DNA of 64,000 bases from Shimazuella soli (GCF_022511585.1 NZ_JAKWBN010000001.1:668269-732268), one strand, 5' to 3'; positions 27,045 to 35,938 are shown, numbered from the stretch's first letter. A program made the numbers and translations. Notes: generated by a model from the sequence alone, not told the origin.

Positions 27045-27554
27045 TTGAATAAAGAGAGTAAAGTGTATAAAAAGTATAGAGTTATACGAAGAAAGTATAT
27101 TGAATTCAAGCGTTCTGTGAAAAGTAAAATGAAAATTCCCTTTTACCCGTTTTTAGCAGTAAGATTTTTATACGAGCAATGGAAGCTGGGACATGCTCCT
27201 TCGCTTGATATGCTGATGTTTCAAACCGACAGCCCGCTGGAGAGGATGCTTTACTATGAGCTGCGGTATTTCTACAAAGGGCAAATTGCACCACAACATC
27301 CCTTAGGACCATACTGGATTGACTTTGCGATTCCAAAACATAAGTTAGCACTGGAATGTGATGGGTATCCATATCACTCAAGTGAAAAAGCACGTCTGCA
27401 TGATCGAAATCGAGATGCTTATATGAAACGTGTCGGCTGGAAAGTGATGAGGTTTACTTATAAGGATTTATGTAAGGAGAATATAGCCCAGACGATGCAA
27501 CAAATACATGATTATACGATGAGAGCGACGCCAAAGCAGAAAAAAGCAAATTAG
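27045..27554 (+). CDS. DUF559-type endonuclease-like protein
   Basis: This 169-residue protein has the Vsr-like PD-(D/E)xK nuclease core of DUF559: an N-terminal helix with SPLERMLYYELR, then PYWIDFAIPKHKLALECDG with the acidic residues, and RNRDAYMKRVGWKVMRFTY at the end of the fold. A basic N-terminal 45 residues precedes it. The reading starts at TTG, 12 bases after a strong AAGGAGGTG; no in-frame ATG lies near. Its DNA substrate is unknown. It sits alone between the operon scar and a terminator. Confidence 0.75.
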   Translation: MNKESKVYKKYRVIRRKYIEFKRSVKSKMKIPFYPFLAVRFLYEQWKLGHAPSLDMLMFQTDSPLERMLYYELRYFYKGQIAPQHPLGPYWIDFAIPKHKLALECDGYPYHSSEKARLHDRNRDAYMKRVGWKVMRFTYKDLCKENIAQTMQQIHDYTMRATPKQKKAN

Positions 27555-27570
27555 GTCAGACAAAATAAAG

Positions 27571-27615
27571 AAAGCCATCAGACATTTCGTTGTGTTCTGA
27601 ATGGCTTAGTTAACT
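27571..27615. terminator. Bidirectional terminator between convergent genes
   Basis: AAGCCATCAGA pairs with TCTGAATGGCTT (one bulge) between the DUF559 gene and the convergent TPR regulator. Confidence 0.6.
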
Positions 27616-27640
27616 TTTTTCATTTAGTTATGGAGGTTCA

Positions 27641-28948
27641 CTATCCAATGTTTTCCCCTCCTTTAAGTAATAACAGTTTTTGTACTTCTTCTAGTGAGCG
27701 GATATATCTATCCTTCTCACCAGCTTTTTTCCAACAATCTGCCAAATGTACGAGGATTACTTCAAGATAGTTTTCTAAATGATAATCTTTTGCAAGATTT
27801 TTTGCTTCTTCATAGTAAAGAACGGCACTTGGGAATTTACGTTGGTTTGATTCAAAATCAGCAAATGACATCAAAGCAAAGCAATATCTTGGTGCATCTT
27901 TTGATTGTTTTCCTTCTTTTATTGCTTTTTCAAAGTAATCTCTCGCTTTTTCTACTTGTTTTTGTTTACTATAAAGTAACCCAAGGTGTGTGTAAGTGGA
28001 AACAAACAAGTTATTTCCTTCGATTTTCTTTTTGATTTTGAATTCAAGAGCTAGTAAATATATTTGCTCTGCATTTCTATAGTCTTCTAGATTAGTTAAA
28101 ATGTTACCCCAAGTGGTAAGAAGCTCTACAGCTCTTCGATAACTTTTATTTTTACTAGCTAACCTGTAACCTTCGACAGCATATTTTATTGCTTTATTAA
28201 AGTCTTTTTTTCGGTTTAATAAAGATGCTTTGATTTCGTACATATTTAAAAGTACTTCTAAACCAGAGAGCTCAGCATACTCGTCCCACAGTATATCTAA
28301 GGTATGTAAGGCATCATCAATCCGATTTAATTTTTCGAGATATATCACTTTTCCAATCATCAAGAAAAACTTAATTTCGGCTCTTTCACCATTGGAATCA
28401 TATCCATCTAACCCCAACTGAACATAATGTAGTGCAGCTTTTAGGTCATTTTTCTGAAAAAAACTAATCCTAGCCAGTTCCTTATAAGCAGAAGCGATGA
28501 GATTAGAGGTAAAATCTTTTTGCTTGGCAGCTGTTTCCACTACTCTCTCCAAATACTTGCGGGAACGATCCCAATTTTTCCGGTTAAAATAATACAAGCC
28601 TTTGAGAAAGTATACTGTACTTAGCATTTCTCCTTGTTTTTCTAACTTGCGCAGTTCGGCAAGCAGGGAGCTGTCTTCCAAATGGAGTTGAATTTTGGAT
28701 TCCAGTAAAGATAAGTGCATCTGAAGTTGCGAATGTGATTTTTGTTGGTGTTCCACGAGATGAGGAAACTGTGCTGGTTGAATCCCTAGTTTTTCACAAT
28801 AACGATGTAGTTTGCTTTCTTTGACACTCTTGCCTTGCTCGATAAAACTTATGGTAGCGGAAGAGAGACCTTTTTCCACAAGATCGGCGATTCGTAAGCC
28901 TTTTTCTTTGCGTATAGCGCGCAGTGCATTTCCCATTTGCCTTGACAT
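27641..28948 (-). CDS. HTH-TPR transcriptional regulator (RRNPP-like)
   Basis: This protein of 435 residues has an N-terminal Cro/XRE helix-turn-helix (LRAIRKEKGLRIADLVEKG, then SSATISFIEQGKS) and then about eight TPR-like helical pairs, for example FLKGLYYFNRKNWDRSRKYL and THLGLLYSKQKQVEKARDYF. That layout is that of peptide-sensing regulators such as PlcR/Rap-type proteins and of TPR regulators that sense other signals. The ATG at 28,948 follows AGGAGGG and was chosen over a slightly longer frame. A 32-codon ORF lies 170 bases upstream on the other strand. Whether any peptide is sensed is unknown. Confidence 0.8.
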   Translation of the reverse strand: MSRQMGNALRAIRKEKGLRIADLVEKGLSSATISFIEQGKSVKESKLHRYCEKLGIQPAQFPHLVEHQQKSHSQLQMHLSLLESKIQLHLEDSSLLAELRKLEKQGEMLSTVYFLKGLYYFNRKNWDRSRKYLERVVETAAKQKDFTSNLIASAYKELARISFFQKNDLKAALHYVQLGLDGYDSNGERAEIKFFLMIGKVIYLEKLNRIDDALHTLDILWDEYAELSGLEVLLNMYEIKASLLNRKKDFNKAIKYAVEGYRLASKNKSYRRAVELLTTWGNILTNLEDYRNAEQIYLLALEFKIKKKIEGNNLFVSTYTHLGLLYSKQKQVEKARDYFEKAIKEGKQSKDAPRYCFALMSFADFESNQRKFPSAVLYYEEAKNLAKDYHLENYLEVILVHLADCWKKAGEKDRYIRSLEEVQKLLLLKGGENIG

Positions 28949-29120
28949 GCTGATAACCCTCCTGATTCGGTTACCCAATTTTATTGTAAATTTTTTTAAA
29001 AAATTTCGCCACCTTTTGTTAAAAACCTTCTTTTTCTTCCATATCTTAGAGTTTGGATTCTTATTTTTGGGAAGATATTGCTCGCTTTTGGTTTGTTTGT
29101 ATCTATATTTAGAAAGGAAA

Positions 29121-29219
29121 ATGGATGTTTTCTCTAAAAAAGGTAAATTTGCAAATTATTTTCTGAATATTGTACAATGCAATCAGCTTGTTTTTAGATG
29201 GTTTATGAGTCCGCCTTAA
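29121..29219 (+). CDS. Possible 32-residue peptide upstream of the TPR regulator
   Basis: An ATG follows GAAAGGAAA and opens a 32-codon frame with a basic start (MDVFSKKGKF), a hydrophobic middle with one Cys, and the end FRWFMSPP. It is divergent from an RRNPP-like regulator, the arrangement in which signal peptide genes are sometimes found. Against this, the frame is short, and no peptidase-type secretion signal is clear. It is offered as a candidate only. Confidence 0.25.
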   Translation: MDVFSKKGKFANYFLNIVQCNQLVFRWFMSPP

Positions 29220-29325
29220 CTCTATTCATTTGATTGTTCTATCTGTTTTTCGGAATTTATTTTTTTAGAATATTCCATATTTGGGTAGAGTGTTACGGTT
29301 GGAAGCAAAAGAAAGGGGAACAAAA

Positions 29326-29661
29326 ATGGCACTAAAACTAATTGTAGAAGGTTGCAGAGACAAGGTGAGAGAATTCGTGGATTTCCTTAAGATCAGCCCG
29401 CATTGGCGGCTTTATAGCGGATCGAAGTTGTCATTGGGGAAAGAAGAGATGAGGATTGATTATTACTTTGATAAACAGCCGCAAAATAAGCTTTCTCTAA
29501 CGGATAAACCGATCAGTAAACTCACTCTTCAAAGCAGTGATGGGAAGAGAATAGAGATCACATTACTTGGAGCACAGATAGTGGAGATGTGCGAAGGGAT
29601 CACTTATATTCATGGGACAAACTATGATATCTATGCTGGGAAAGCAAAATCTATGGATTGA
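29326..29661 (+). CDS. Small conserved protein, DUF3970-like
   Basis: This 111-residue protein reads as an alpha/beta domain: MALKLIVEGCRDKVREFVDFL, the WRLYSGSKLSLG segment and a C-terminal strand pair. The start resembles the small Bacillus DUF3970 proteins. The ATG at 29,326 follows AAAGGGGAAC; an upstream TTG would add 15 residues without a good signal. Function is unknown. A decayed relative lies at 34,728-34,870. Confidence 0.5.
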   Translation: MALKLIVEGCRDKVREFVDFLKISPHWRLYSGSKLSLGKEEMRIDYYFDKQPQNKLSLTDKPISKLTLQSSDGKRIEITLLGAQIVEMCEGITYIHGTNYDIYAGKAKSMD

Positions 29662-29726
29662 TGGTGATGTTTTGTATAACAACTTAAGATAGAAGTGGAA
29701 TGATATTTTTATAAAGTTTTTGTTTT

Positions 29727-29777
29727 AAAAACGCTATTCTTTCCTTTTTTTGAGTCAGATAGAAAGAATAGCGTTTT
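29727..29777. terminator. Strong bidirectional terminator
   Basis: AAAACGCTATTCTTTC and GAAAGAATAGCGTTTT form a perfect 16-base stem between convergent genes. Confidence 0.85.
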
Positions 29778-29786
29778 CTAGTATAA

Positions 29787-29824
29787 GGAATGAATTATAA
29801 ATTTTTGAATTTATAATTCATTCC
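29787..29824 (-). terminator. Terminator-like stem overlapping the end of the MFS gene
   Basis: GGAATGAATTATAAATT and AATTTATAATTCATTCC pair perfectly over 17 bases with a TTTG loop; the MFS stop codon is inside the stem. Confidence 0.7.
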
Positions 29825-31059
29825 GTTGATTTTCGTGTAATCATCCAAAATAAGAGGGCGATGATACTAAAAGAAGCTCCCAAAAGACAGACACCATCCC
29901 ATCCAAATTTATCATACATAGTAGTGGAGGATATGGAACCTAATGCACTGCCGATGGAATAAAAAGTCATGTATGCAGCAGTAAGTCTGCTTCTTGCTTC
30001 AGGGCGTAGGGCTAAAATAAAACTTTGGTTGGTAACATGTACAGCTTGTATTGCGAGGTCTAGCAGGATGATACCAATCACTAATGCAAATAGAGAGTAG
30101 TTTAAAAGGTCGATGAAAACCCATGAGGAAACTAATAATAAAAGAGCGATTCCTGTGGTTCTTTGTCCTAATCCTCGATCTGCAAGCTGTCCAGCTTTCG
30201 CAGCTGCAATAGCTCCAGCTACTCCAGCGATGCCAAAAGCTCCAATAATCGTATGGGAAAGAGAGTGCGGTGGTGCACTCAGAGGCATCACCAAGGAAGT
30301 CCATAAAGTACTAAAGGCAGCGAATATAAATAAGGCTAAAATGCCTCGAATAAGCAGAATTTTTTCCTCAGCAAATAATAAGAGAACAGAGCGCAATAAC
30401 TTCGGATAAGGCAAAGGAGATTGTTTATATGTTGTATTTGGCAGTTTTTGTGAAAGCAAGATAGCGATCAAAAACATAAGGACAGCTGAAGTAAAGTAGA
30501 CTGCACGCCACCCTCCTAAATCTGCAATAATACCGGAAATGGTTCTGGCTAATAGAATACCTATCACAATTCCACTAGTCACAAAGCCCACGATACTTCC
30601 GCGTTCCGATGGAGAAGATAGAGTGGATGCATATGCAACGATGGTTTGCGTAATCGTCGCTAGTACCCCAACGACAGCGATTCCGAAGAAAAAGATAATT
30701 TCAGAAGAGGAGAAGCCGATGACTACAAGAGTAGCACACATTAGTACCATTTGACTGAGAATAAGACGACGAGGGTTAATCAAATCCCCGAGCGGGACAA
30801 GGAATATCAGGCCGACAGCGTAAAAGACTTGAGTGACCGTAATCACCATCCCGATGGTGGAGGGATGAATATGAAAATCATTTGCTATCGAATCAAGCAG
30901 CGGATGAGCATAATAGATATTTGCAACAGCTAATCCGCAAGCGATCGCTAATAATACTTTCCGATAAGGTGTGATAACAGATTCGGCACCGGATGTTAAA
31001 AGATTTGCCTCTGTATCTTTGTGCTTCATTCGATTCGTTGATATTTTTTTGGCAAACAT
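29818..31059 (-). CDS. MFS transporter, drug/sugar efflux type
   Basis: This 413-residue transporter has about twelve membrane segments and the MFS motif A variant PLGDLINPRRLI between helices 2 and 3. Such AraJ/NepI-like carriers export drugs, sugars or purines. The frame is open much further upstream, but the ATG at 31,059 has GAAAGGAGAAAG before it and leaves the operator outside the gene. It is divergent from a TetR gene, and two similar palindromes lie between them, so TetR repression is likely. The substrate is unknown. Confidence 0.85.
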   Translation of the reverse strand: MFAKKISTNRMKHKDTEANLLTSGAESVITPYRKVLLAIACGLAVANIYYAHPLLDSIANDFHIHPSTIGMVITVTQVFYAVGLIFLVPLGDLINPRRLILSQMVLMCATLVVIGFSSSEIIFFFGIAVVGVLATITQTIVAYASTLSSPSERGSIVGFVTSGIVIGILLARTISGIIADLGGWRAVYFTSAVLMFLIAILLSQKLPNTTYKQSPLPYPKLLRSVLLLFAEEKILLIRGILALFIFAAFSTLWTSLVMPLSAPPHSLSHTIIGAFGIAGVAGAIAAAKAGQLADRGLGQRTTGIALLLLVSSWVFIDLLNYSLFALVIGIILLDLAIQAVHVTNQSFILALRPEARSRLTAAYMTFYSIGSALGSISSTTMYDKFGWDGVCLLGASFSIIALLFWMITRKSTE

Positions 31060-31077
31060 ATTATCTTTCTCCTTTCT

Positions 31078-31105
31078 AATTTTCATACCGATTGGTATGA
31101 AAATT
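31078..31105. promoter_or_regulatory. TetR operator, first copy
   Basis: AATTTTCATACC and GGTATGAAAATT are perfect 12-base arms around GATT, 19 bases upstream of the MFS start. Confidence 0.75.
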
Positions 31106-31223
31106 CCCCAACAATAAATCATATTGATTTGTGTGTCAAGTGGATAGCATGCGATTAAAATGGAGAATAGGGAAGTATATTTGTCTCTAACTTGACAACA
31201 AAGTTCATTTTTGTTAAAATTTT

Positions 31224-31245
31224 TTGTACCAATCAGTATGTATTT
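31224..31245. promoter_or_regulatory. TetR operator, second copy
   Basis: The stretch TGTACCAATCAGTATG matches the first operator's CATACCGATTGGTATG in most positions and keeps its dyad form. It lies in the promoter region of the tetR gene. Confidence 0.6.
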
Positions 31246-31322
31246 TTTCGCGTATTTGAATATCTGATTAAAAAAATAGGGAAAAGGCTTAACCTGATTT
31301 GAAAATAAATGAGGGAAATAGG

Positions 31323-31904
31323 ATGGGGCGAAAACGTGAATTTGATGAGGAAAAAGCATTAGACGCTGCGATGCAGGTTTTTTGGAAGAAAGGCTATCAC
31401 GCTACATCATTGAGTGATCTGACTACAAATATGGAATTGCAGCGGCCTAGCATCTATTCAGCATTTGGTGATAAAGAAAAATTGTTTGAAGCAGCACTGC
31501 GTAACTATACAAAATTACACATTTCTCATATTCGTTCAAAACTTCAACATAACAAGTCGGTGAAAAATGCAATTCGGTTATTTTTTGAGGATTTGGTGGA
31601 AGGAGAATATCAAGGGAATCAGAACAAGGGATGTTTTTGTATCAATACCATGGTAGAACTTGCCCCGCATGATGAGAAGTTTGAGATTTTGACAAGGGAG
31701 CACCAAATGTATCTTTCTGTCCTTTTCCAGGAAATGATACAAAAAGGTATTCAATCAGGTGAGTTCCACAAAGATTTGGATGCAAAAGCATTAGCGCAAA
31801 CCTTAGTTGTTTCTTTGATCGGGATTACTGTTTTGATGAAATCGCGTCCTGAACGCTCGTTTATTGATAATGCAATAACGAGTACTTTGTCATTGTTGAA
31901 ATAA
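31323..31904 (+). CDS. TetR/AcrR family regulator of the MFS transporter
   Basis: This 193-residue repressor has the TetR helix-turn-helix (TSLSDLTTNMELQRPSIYSAF) after the common start MGRKREFDEEKAL. The C-terminal domain contains NKGCFCINTMVELAP, the mark of the YezE/TetR_C group in which a cysteine-bearing turn sits near the ligand site. The ATG at 31,323 follows GAGGGAAATAGG and was preferred to a TTG eight codons earlier. Divergent placement and the paired palindromes argue that it controls both itself and the transporter. Confidence 0.88.
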   Translation: MGRKREFDEEKALDAAMQVFWKKGYHATSLSDLTTNMELQRPSIYSAFGDKEKLFEAALRNYTKLHISHIRSKLQHNKSVKNAIRLFFEDLVEGEYQGNQNKGCFCINTMVELAPHDEKFEILTREHQMYLSVLFQEMIQKGIQSGEFHKDLDAKALAQTLVVSLIGITVLMKSRPERSFIDNAITSTLSLLK

Positions 31905-31908
31905 GATA

Positions 31909-31945
31909 GCAAAGAGCGACCTTGATCCTTAGGCCGCTCTTTGTC
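31909..31945. terminator. Hairpin between the tetR gene and the convergent antitoxin gene
   Basis: AAAGAGCGaCC pairs with GGcCGCTCTTTG. The T tail is weak on either strand. Confidence 0.5.
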
Positions 31946-31951
31946 CACTGC

Positions 31952-32263
31952 TCAGGAATCAGATTTTTCCCCAAAATCTACTTCCACTCTTTTCATACCT
32001 AGTGTTTGCAACACTTTATCATACGTTTCACTTGTGATTCCGGGGGTTCCACCCTCGATTCTAGAGATGGTTGTTTGTGTAATAGAGTGACCAGTTACTT
32101 TTTTTACTTGTTGAGCTAGTTGGTTTTGTGTCCAGCCCAGTTGGATACGGCGGTCAAAAATAAGGTTTCTCATCTGTACAGGGAAACTTTCCATAAACTC
32201 GTTCATCTTTGGCGTCTGGTCAATAAAACTCATCAATTCTTGATGAGTGGTAGGCTTTTTCAT
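31952..32263 (-). CDS. HigA-like antitoxin with XRE helix-turn-helix
   Basis: This 103-residue DNA-binding protein has the XRE motif LGWTQNQLAQQV followed by SITQTTISRIEGG at about residues 42-73. It follows a HigB-like gene by seven bases, in the toxin-first order of higBA systems. Antitoxins of this type neutralise the toxin by direct binding and repress the operon. AGGGAGATGA precedes the ATG. No palindrome strong enough to call as its operator was seen. Confidence 0.75.
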   Translation of the reverse strand: MKKPTTHQELMSFIDQTPKMNEFMESFPVQMRNLIFDRRIQLGWTQNQLAQQVKKVTGHSITQTTISRIEGGTPGITSETYDKVLQTLGMKRVEVDFGEKSDS

Positions 32264-32270
32264 CGCTCTA

Positions 32271-32771
32271 TCATCTCCCTATATATTTTATAGGATTACG
32301 AATAAAATCAGCGTGCATTTGCAGGGATTTTGTTACCATTTTGGTGAATAATTTACTAGATTTTGATTTCAACATCATAGATTCGGTGCAGCAAACATAC
32401 TGTATTCCGTTATGTTGATGAGTAAAAAACAACATTCGAAAAAAGTAGCTTTCTTTTTTGCTGTCCGTTGGAAAATGATCTTCATTTACTTGAAGTTCCA
32501 AGAGCGGCGGGCTGTGATCTAATCGTCTGACGATATTAAGAGTAACTAAAAATCTATTCGATTCTGTGGTCACAAATTGATAATCTTGAAATGCATCCCA
32601 TTCGGGAATCCCGTGTTTCTCCATATCCCGCAAACCCAATCGAATTAATGGCAAGAGACGAAGACATGGTTTATCACCAGCATTTGCTTTTTGAGCCATG
32701 GTATAAATGGTATCTAAAGCTGGCTGATCTCCGTTATTGTTACGTAGATAAATTACTTTGGCTTTATTCAT
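32271..32771 (-). CDS. HigB/RelE-like toxin
   Basis: This protein of 166 residues looks like a RelE-superfamily toxin of the HigB-like 'phage-derived Gp49' branch: KVIYLRNNNGDQPALDTI at the start, RLGLRDMEKHGIP in the middle and a long strand-rich C-terminus with FFRMLFFTHQHNGIQYVCC. Such toxins cut mRNA on the ribosome. It is the first gene of a two-gene operon with an XRE antitoxin. Its ATG has no Shine-Dalgarno sequence and directly follows a TATAAT hexamer, which is unusual (see findings). Confidence 0.65.
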   Translation of the reverse strand: MNKAKVIYLRNNNGDQPALDTIYTMAQKANAGDKPCLRLLPLIRLGLRDMEKHGIPEWDAFQDYQFVTTESNRFLVTLNIVRRLDHSPPLLELQVNEDHFPTDSKKESYFFRMLFFTHQHNGIQYVCCTESMMLKSKSSKLFTKMVTKSLQMHADFIRNPIKYIGR

Positions 32772-32800
32772 ATTATATGATACAGGATTTAAATTGTCAG
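32772..32800 (-). promoter_or_regulatory. Promoter overlapping the toxin start
   Basis: CTGACA and TATAAT are separated by 17 bases on the minus strand, and the -10 box ends directly before the toxin ATG. Transcription from it would start inside the first codons. Confidence 0.55.
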
Positions 32801-32948
32801 AAAAAATAAATCCTGATTGTTATACCCTCCTTCTTTCGAACGATATTTTTGTGCAGGAGCATAGAGAAAGATTATGCAATATTTTATTAGAAATAATCAA
32901 AAATTACAAAATTAATTTTTAATGTGTTTGGTAATTTTGCCAAAACGT

Positions 32949-32999
32949 AAATAGCGAAAAAGCGACAACGTAATGTAGTTGTCGCTTTTTCGCTATTTT
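32949..32999 (-). terminator. Long terminator stem after the YndJ-like gene
   Basis: ATAGCGAAAAAGCGACAAC and GTTGTCGCTTTTTCGCTAT form a perfect 19-base stem. The stop codon of the gene lies inside it. Confidence 0.8.
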
Positions 33000-34648
33000 G
33001 CAATCATTTCATATTCCAGATTAAGAACTTTCACTCCGAAAAACCAAAAGCGATGAGTCATTTGCAATCTTCCATAATCATCAACCCAAATGATAAGATT
33101 TTCGTTGAATGGGATACGGAAAGAAAAGTTTTTTGTCATGAGATAATGACCCTCGTCACCATCTCCTCCTCTTCTCGGTACCGAAGTGCATTGCAGGGAA
33201 CCATTTATACCATGTTCCAGTCGATAGAACGTTGCTCGATTGCAGTTAGGTACAGGCATAGTGAAGTGCACATACCGTTCACCATCATATTCATGCTCAG
33301 AATAAATACCAGCGATAAAAGTTTCATCGGAGTCTTGATAAGAACAAATCCAAGCATTTAGTTTTCGATTCCAATATTGGTGATGGTTATTGATACTGAT
33401 GATTTTACTGTCTAACTTTCTTATTCCCTCGCCAGGAGAGGGGATATTTGCTTGTTGAATTTTATTCGACAATGCTTTATGTAATTTTTCAAAGAGCCAA
33501 GCCCCTTTGGTCCAATGGGCGTGAAGAGAAATATCATATAATGATGTATTTTCCATAAAAGAGATTACTTTTGGATGGAGCTGATCAATCATAAGGTCGC
33601 TTCTTCTGTACCTTTCCAGCTTTGTTAAGATACCAGCATGGGAAACAATTTCTTCTTCATATCCATTTTCTTTTAAGAAATTTTTACCGATAAACCATGT
33701 TCCATTGATGTTGATTTGGGGGAGTTGATATAAATTTCGTCTTTCTAATGGTTTTCGGTAATACCATCCAATAAGTCCTAATGCAAATCCAAATACAATC
33801 GGAATTTGATAATAATAGACCCAACTGTTTGTTCGAATCCATGTAAGTCCTTGCAATTGGTAAATACCATTGATAACGGACAAAATGGAGGTGGCGATTA
33901 ATATAATGGCAGATAGTTGTATGCAGAGAGTAGCAATAAAATTCTTTTTCTCGGTGTGGAACAAGATAAAATAACCATATGCTATCATGCACAACGTATA
34001 AATCCATAACCCTATGTTCTGAAGCCAGGAATTGCTGAGCATGCCAATTCCGATGAGCAGAGGGCTGACTATTAAACCAATAACAGCACCTCGATACAAA
34101 AGACAAAGTTTTTTATCGATCAGAAGTATCCTGCCTGTCCATCCAATAAAGAGGGTAGATAATACCGCGGTAAACTGAAAATGGAAAGTGGCGGCTTGAT
34201 AAAGATAAGTGATGCTCGGATGGCTAGAGAAGCAATACATAGTGAGTGTAATGCCGCCGATGAAAGCATATAAAAAACTTGTGTCAACCGCATTTTCTTC
34301 CATGACATAATATCCCCGTTCCACAAGCCGTCTGATTCCATAACCAAATAGAGCAAATGAATAGATCAGCCAAACGATTGACAATATTTCACAGAATGCG
34401 CTTCCAATCGGAAATAACAATGCTGCTCCCATGATGATGGCAAAATATAGGTGGTATTTGGATAGAAGAGTATGATATCTGGAACTTTCTCCACTCATTC
34501 TTTTTATGGTAGGGACTAAAGCGAGTGAAGCGGGAATGAAGAGAAAAATAGAAAAGAACAAAAATCTTCCAAAGCCAGAAACCATAATAATAAATAATAG
34601 ACATAAAAGGAAAGAAATTAGTGAACTTCTTAATAAGTAATTTTTCAT
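32993..34648 (-). CDS. Multi-spanning membrane protein, possibly YndJ-like
   Basis: This 551-residue protein has nine or so membrane helices in its first 300 residues, starting at FLLCLLFIIMVSGFG. A soluble C-terminal half of about 250 residues follows, rich in aromatic residues, with RFWFFGVKVLNLEYEM at the end. Length, layout and the strand-rich tail resemble the Bacillus YndJ family, whose role is not known. The identification is from general likeness, not from a diagnostic motif. It is a single gene with its own terminator. Confidence 0.5.
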   Translation of the reverse strand: MKNYLLRSSLISFLLCLLFIIMVSGFGRFLFFSIFLFIPASLALVPTIKRMSGESSRYHTLLSKYHLYFAIIMGAALLFPIGSAFCEILSIVWLIYSFALFGYGIRRLVERGYYVMEENAVDTSFLYAFIGGITLTMYCFSSHPSITYLYQAATFHFQFTAVLSTLFIGWTGRILLIDKKLCLLYRGAVIGLIVSPLLIGIGMLSNSWLQNIGLWIYTLCMIAYGYFILFHTEKKNFIATLCIQLSAIILIATSILSVINGIYQLQGLTWIRTNSWVYYYQIPIVFGFALGLIGWYYRKPLERRNLYQLPQININGTWFIGKNFLKENGYEEEIVSHAGILTKLERYRRSDLMIDQLHPKVISFMENTSLYDISLHAHWTKGAWLFEKLHKALSNKIQQANIPSPGEGIRKLDSKIISINNHHQYWNRKLNAWICSYQDSDETFIAGIYSEHEYDGERYVHFTMPVPNCNRATFYRLEHGINGSLQCTSVPRRGGDGDEGHYLMTKNFSFRIPFNENLIIWVDDYGRLQMTHRFWFFGVKVLNLEYEMIAK

Positions 34649-34727
34649 ATAAATAAATATCCTTATCCTTTTTCTGAATAGTCTACCATAAATAAAAGGA
34701 AGTAGATATGCAACTTAGTAAAAAAAC

Positions 34728-34870
34728 ATGACAAAATTTACGAGGTCTGAAAAGCAGGAAAATTCGTTTTCTCATTGGTGGTTTAATAGCGGATCGAAAC
34801 TGCCGTTGAGGAAAAAACTTATGTAAAAGATGGAAAAATGGAGAAGTCTAAAAGTATAGAATCTTGGATG
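34728..34870 (+). pseudogene. Remnant of a second DUF3970-like gene
   Basis: A 32-codon frame from 34,728 contains SHWWFNSGSKLPLRKK, close to PHWRLYSGSKLSLGKE of the intact gene at 29,326. After its stop, the DNA matches the 3' end of that gene again around AAGTCTAAAAGTATAG. The middle is deleted and the start is altered. The rest of the gap between 34,649 and 34,990 holds nothing recognisable. Confidence 0.55.
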
Positions 34871-34990
34871 GTTGGCTGTTTCAAAGAATCAGGACGAATA
34901 AGTACTTTCTGTGTATAATACTATTATTATAAATAAGCTTTTGGTAGAATATTCTTAGTTCGGAAAATATCAAAATAGGAGATCTAACCG

Positions 34991-35806
34991 ATGGTTCGGA
35001 GTTTATTAGCTGTAAGTAGTTTATTTCTGCTTTTACTTTCAAGTGGTTGTATGAATTTAGAAGCAGCAAGCCCTACTAAAACAGAAAAAACAATCATGCT
35101 ATCTAATAATCATATGCAAAAAGCAGATGCTTTTCATGAGCAGCCACTTTCTCTAGCAGAGATTCAGTATGGGAAAAATTCTGTTTATTTTAATGGAAGC
35201 CGCAGTAAGAAATGGGTCGCTCTTACCTTTGATGATGGTCCAGATGATATTTATACTCCAGCAATACTGCGAATACTGAACAAATATCATGTTCATGCCA
35301 CGTTCTTTTTAATTGGTCAAAAAGCAGCACAATATCCGAATATCGTAAAACAAATCGTTGCTGATGGAAATATAATCGCGGACCATTCTTGGGATCATCC
35401 TTTGTTACCAAAACTATCTAATCAAAAAGTACTATCTGAGATAGATCGTTGCAGACAACAATTGAAACAAATAACAGGTAAGGATGTAGCTATCATGCGT
35501 CCTCCTTATGGGGCGATTAAAGGAAAAAAACAAGTTATTCTAAGGGATGGATTTCAAATTGTGGATTGGGATGTGGATACACTTGATTGGAAACCCGGCA
35601 GGACTCCTGAGCAGATCCTTAATAGCATTAAAAAAGAATTAAAACATGGAAGTATTATTTTAGATCATAGCGGTGGCGGAAATCGGTCGGCAACTGTAAA
35701 GATGCTGCCTGCTCTGATTCAATATTTGAACTCCAAAGGTTATCAAATGGTAACAGTTGATCAGATGTTACACATCCCAGCTTATAAGTTAAATGAAACT
35801 AATTGA
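34991..35806 (+). CDS. Lipoprotein polysaccharide deacetylase (NodB domain)
   Basis: This 271-residue enzyme is a membrane-anchored lipoprotein: signal peptide with lipobox LSSGC (Cys20). The NodB domain starts near residue 75 with the catalytic TFDDGPD, continues with the metal-binding DHSWDHP, then MRPPYGA, and ends with the leucine-histidine motif IILDHSGG. Family members remove acetyl groups from peptidoglycan or another cell-wall sugar. AGGAGATC precedes the ATG. A paralogue lies at 62,367. It is transcribed alone. Confidence 0.9.
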   Translation: MVRSLLAVSSLFLLLLSSGCMNLEAASPTKTEKTIMLSNNHMQKADAFHEQPLSLAEIQYGKNSVYFNGSRSKKWVALTFDDGPDDIYTPAILRILNKYHVHATFFLIGQKAAQYPNIVKQIVADGNIIADHSWDHPLLPKLSNQKVLSEIDRCRQQLKQITGKDVAIMRPPYGAIKGKKQVILRDGFQIVDWDVDTLDWKPGRTPEQILNSIKKELKHGSIILDHSGGGNRSATVKMLPALIQYLNSKGYQMVTVDQMLHIPAYKLNETN

Positions 35807-35901
35807 TAGCAAGGTAAAGTATAGTCTCTTGAAAGTTAAATGGTCCTCGTTAGCTGAGTCTTTCATGCAAACATAGGCTGCTAAAAATGAAATTATAGTA
35901 A

Positions 35902-35938
35902 AGAAAAAGCGAGCTAATTACAAGCTCGCTTTTTCTAA
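35902..35938 (+). terminator. Terminator after the deacetylase gene
   Basis: AGAAAAAGCGAGCT and AGCTCGCTTTTTCT form a 13-14-base stem about 95 bases after the stop. Confidence 0.75.
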
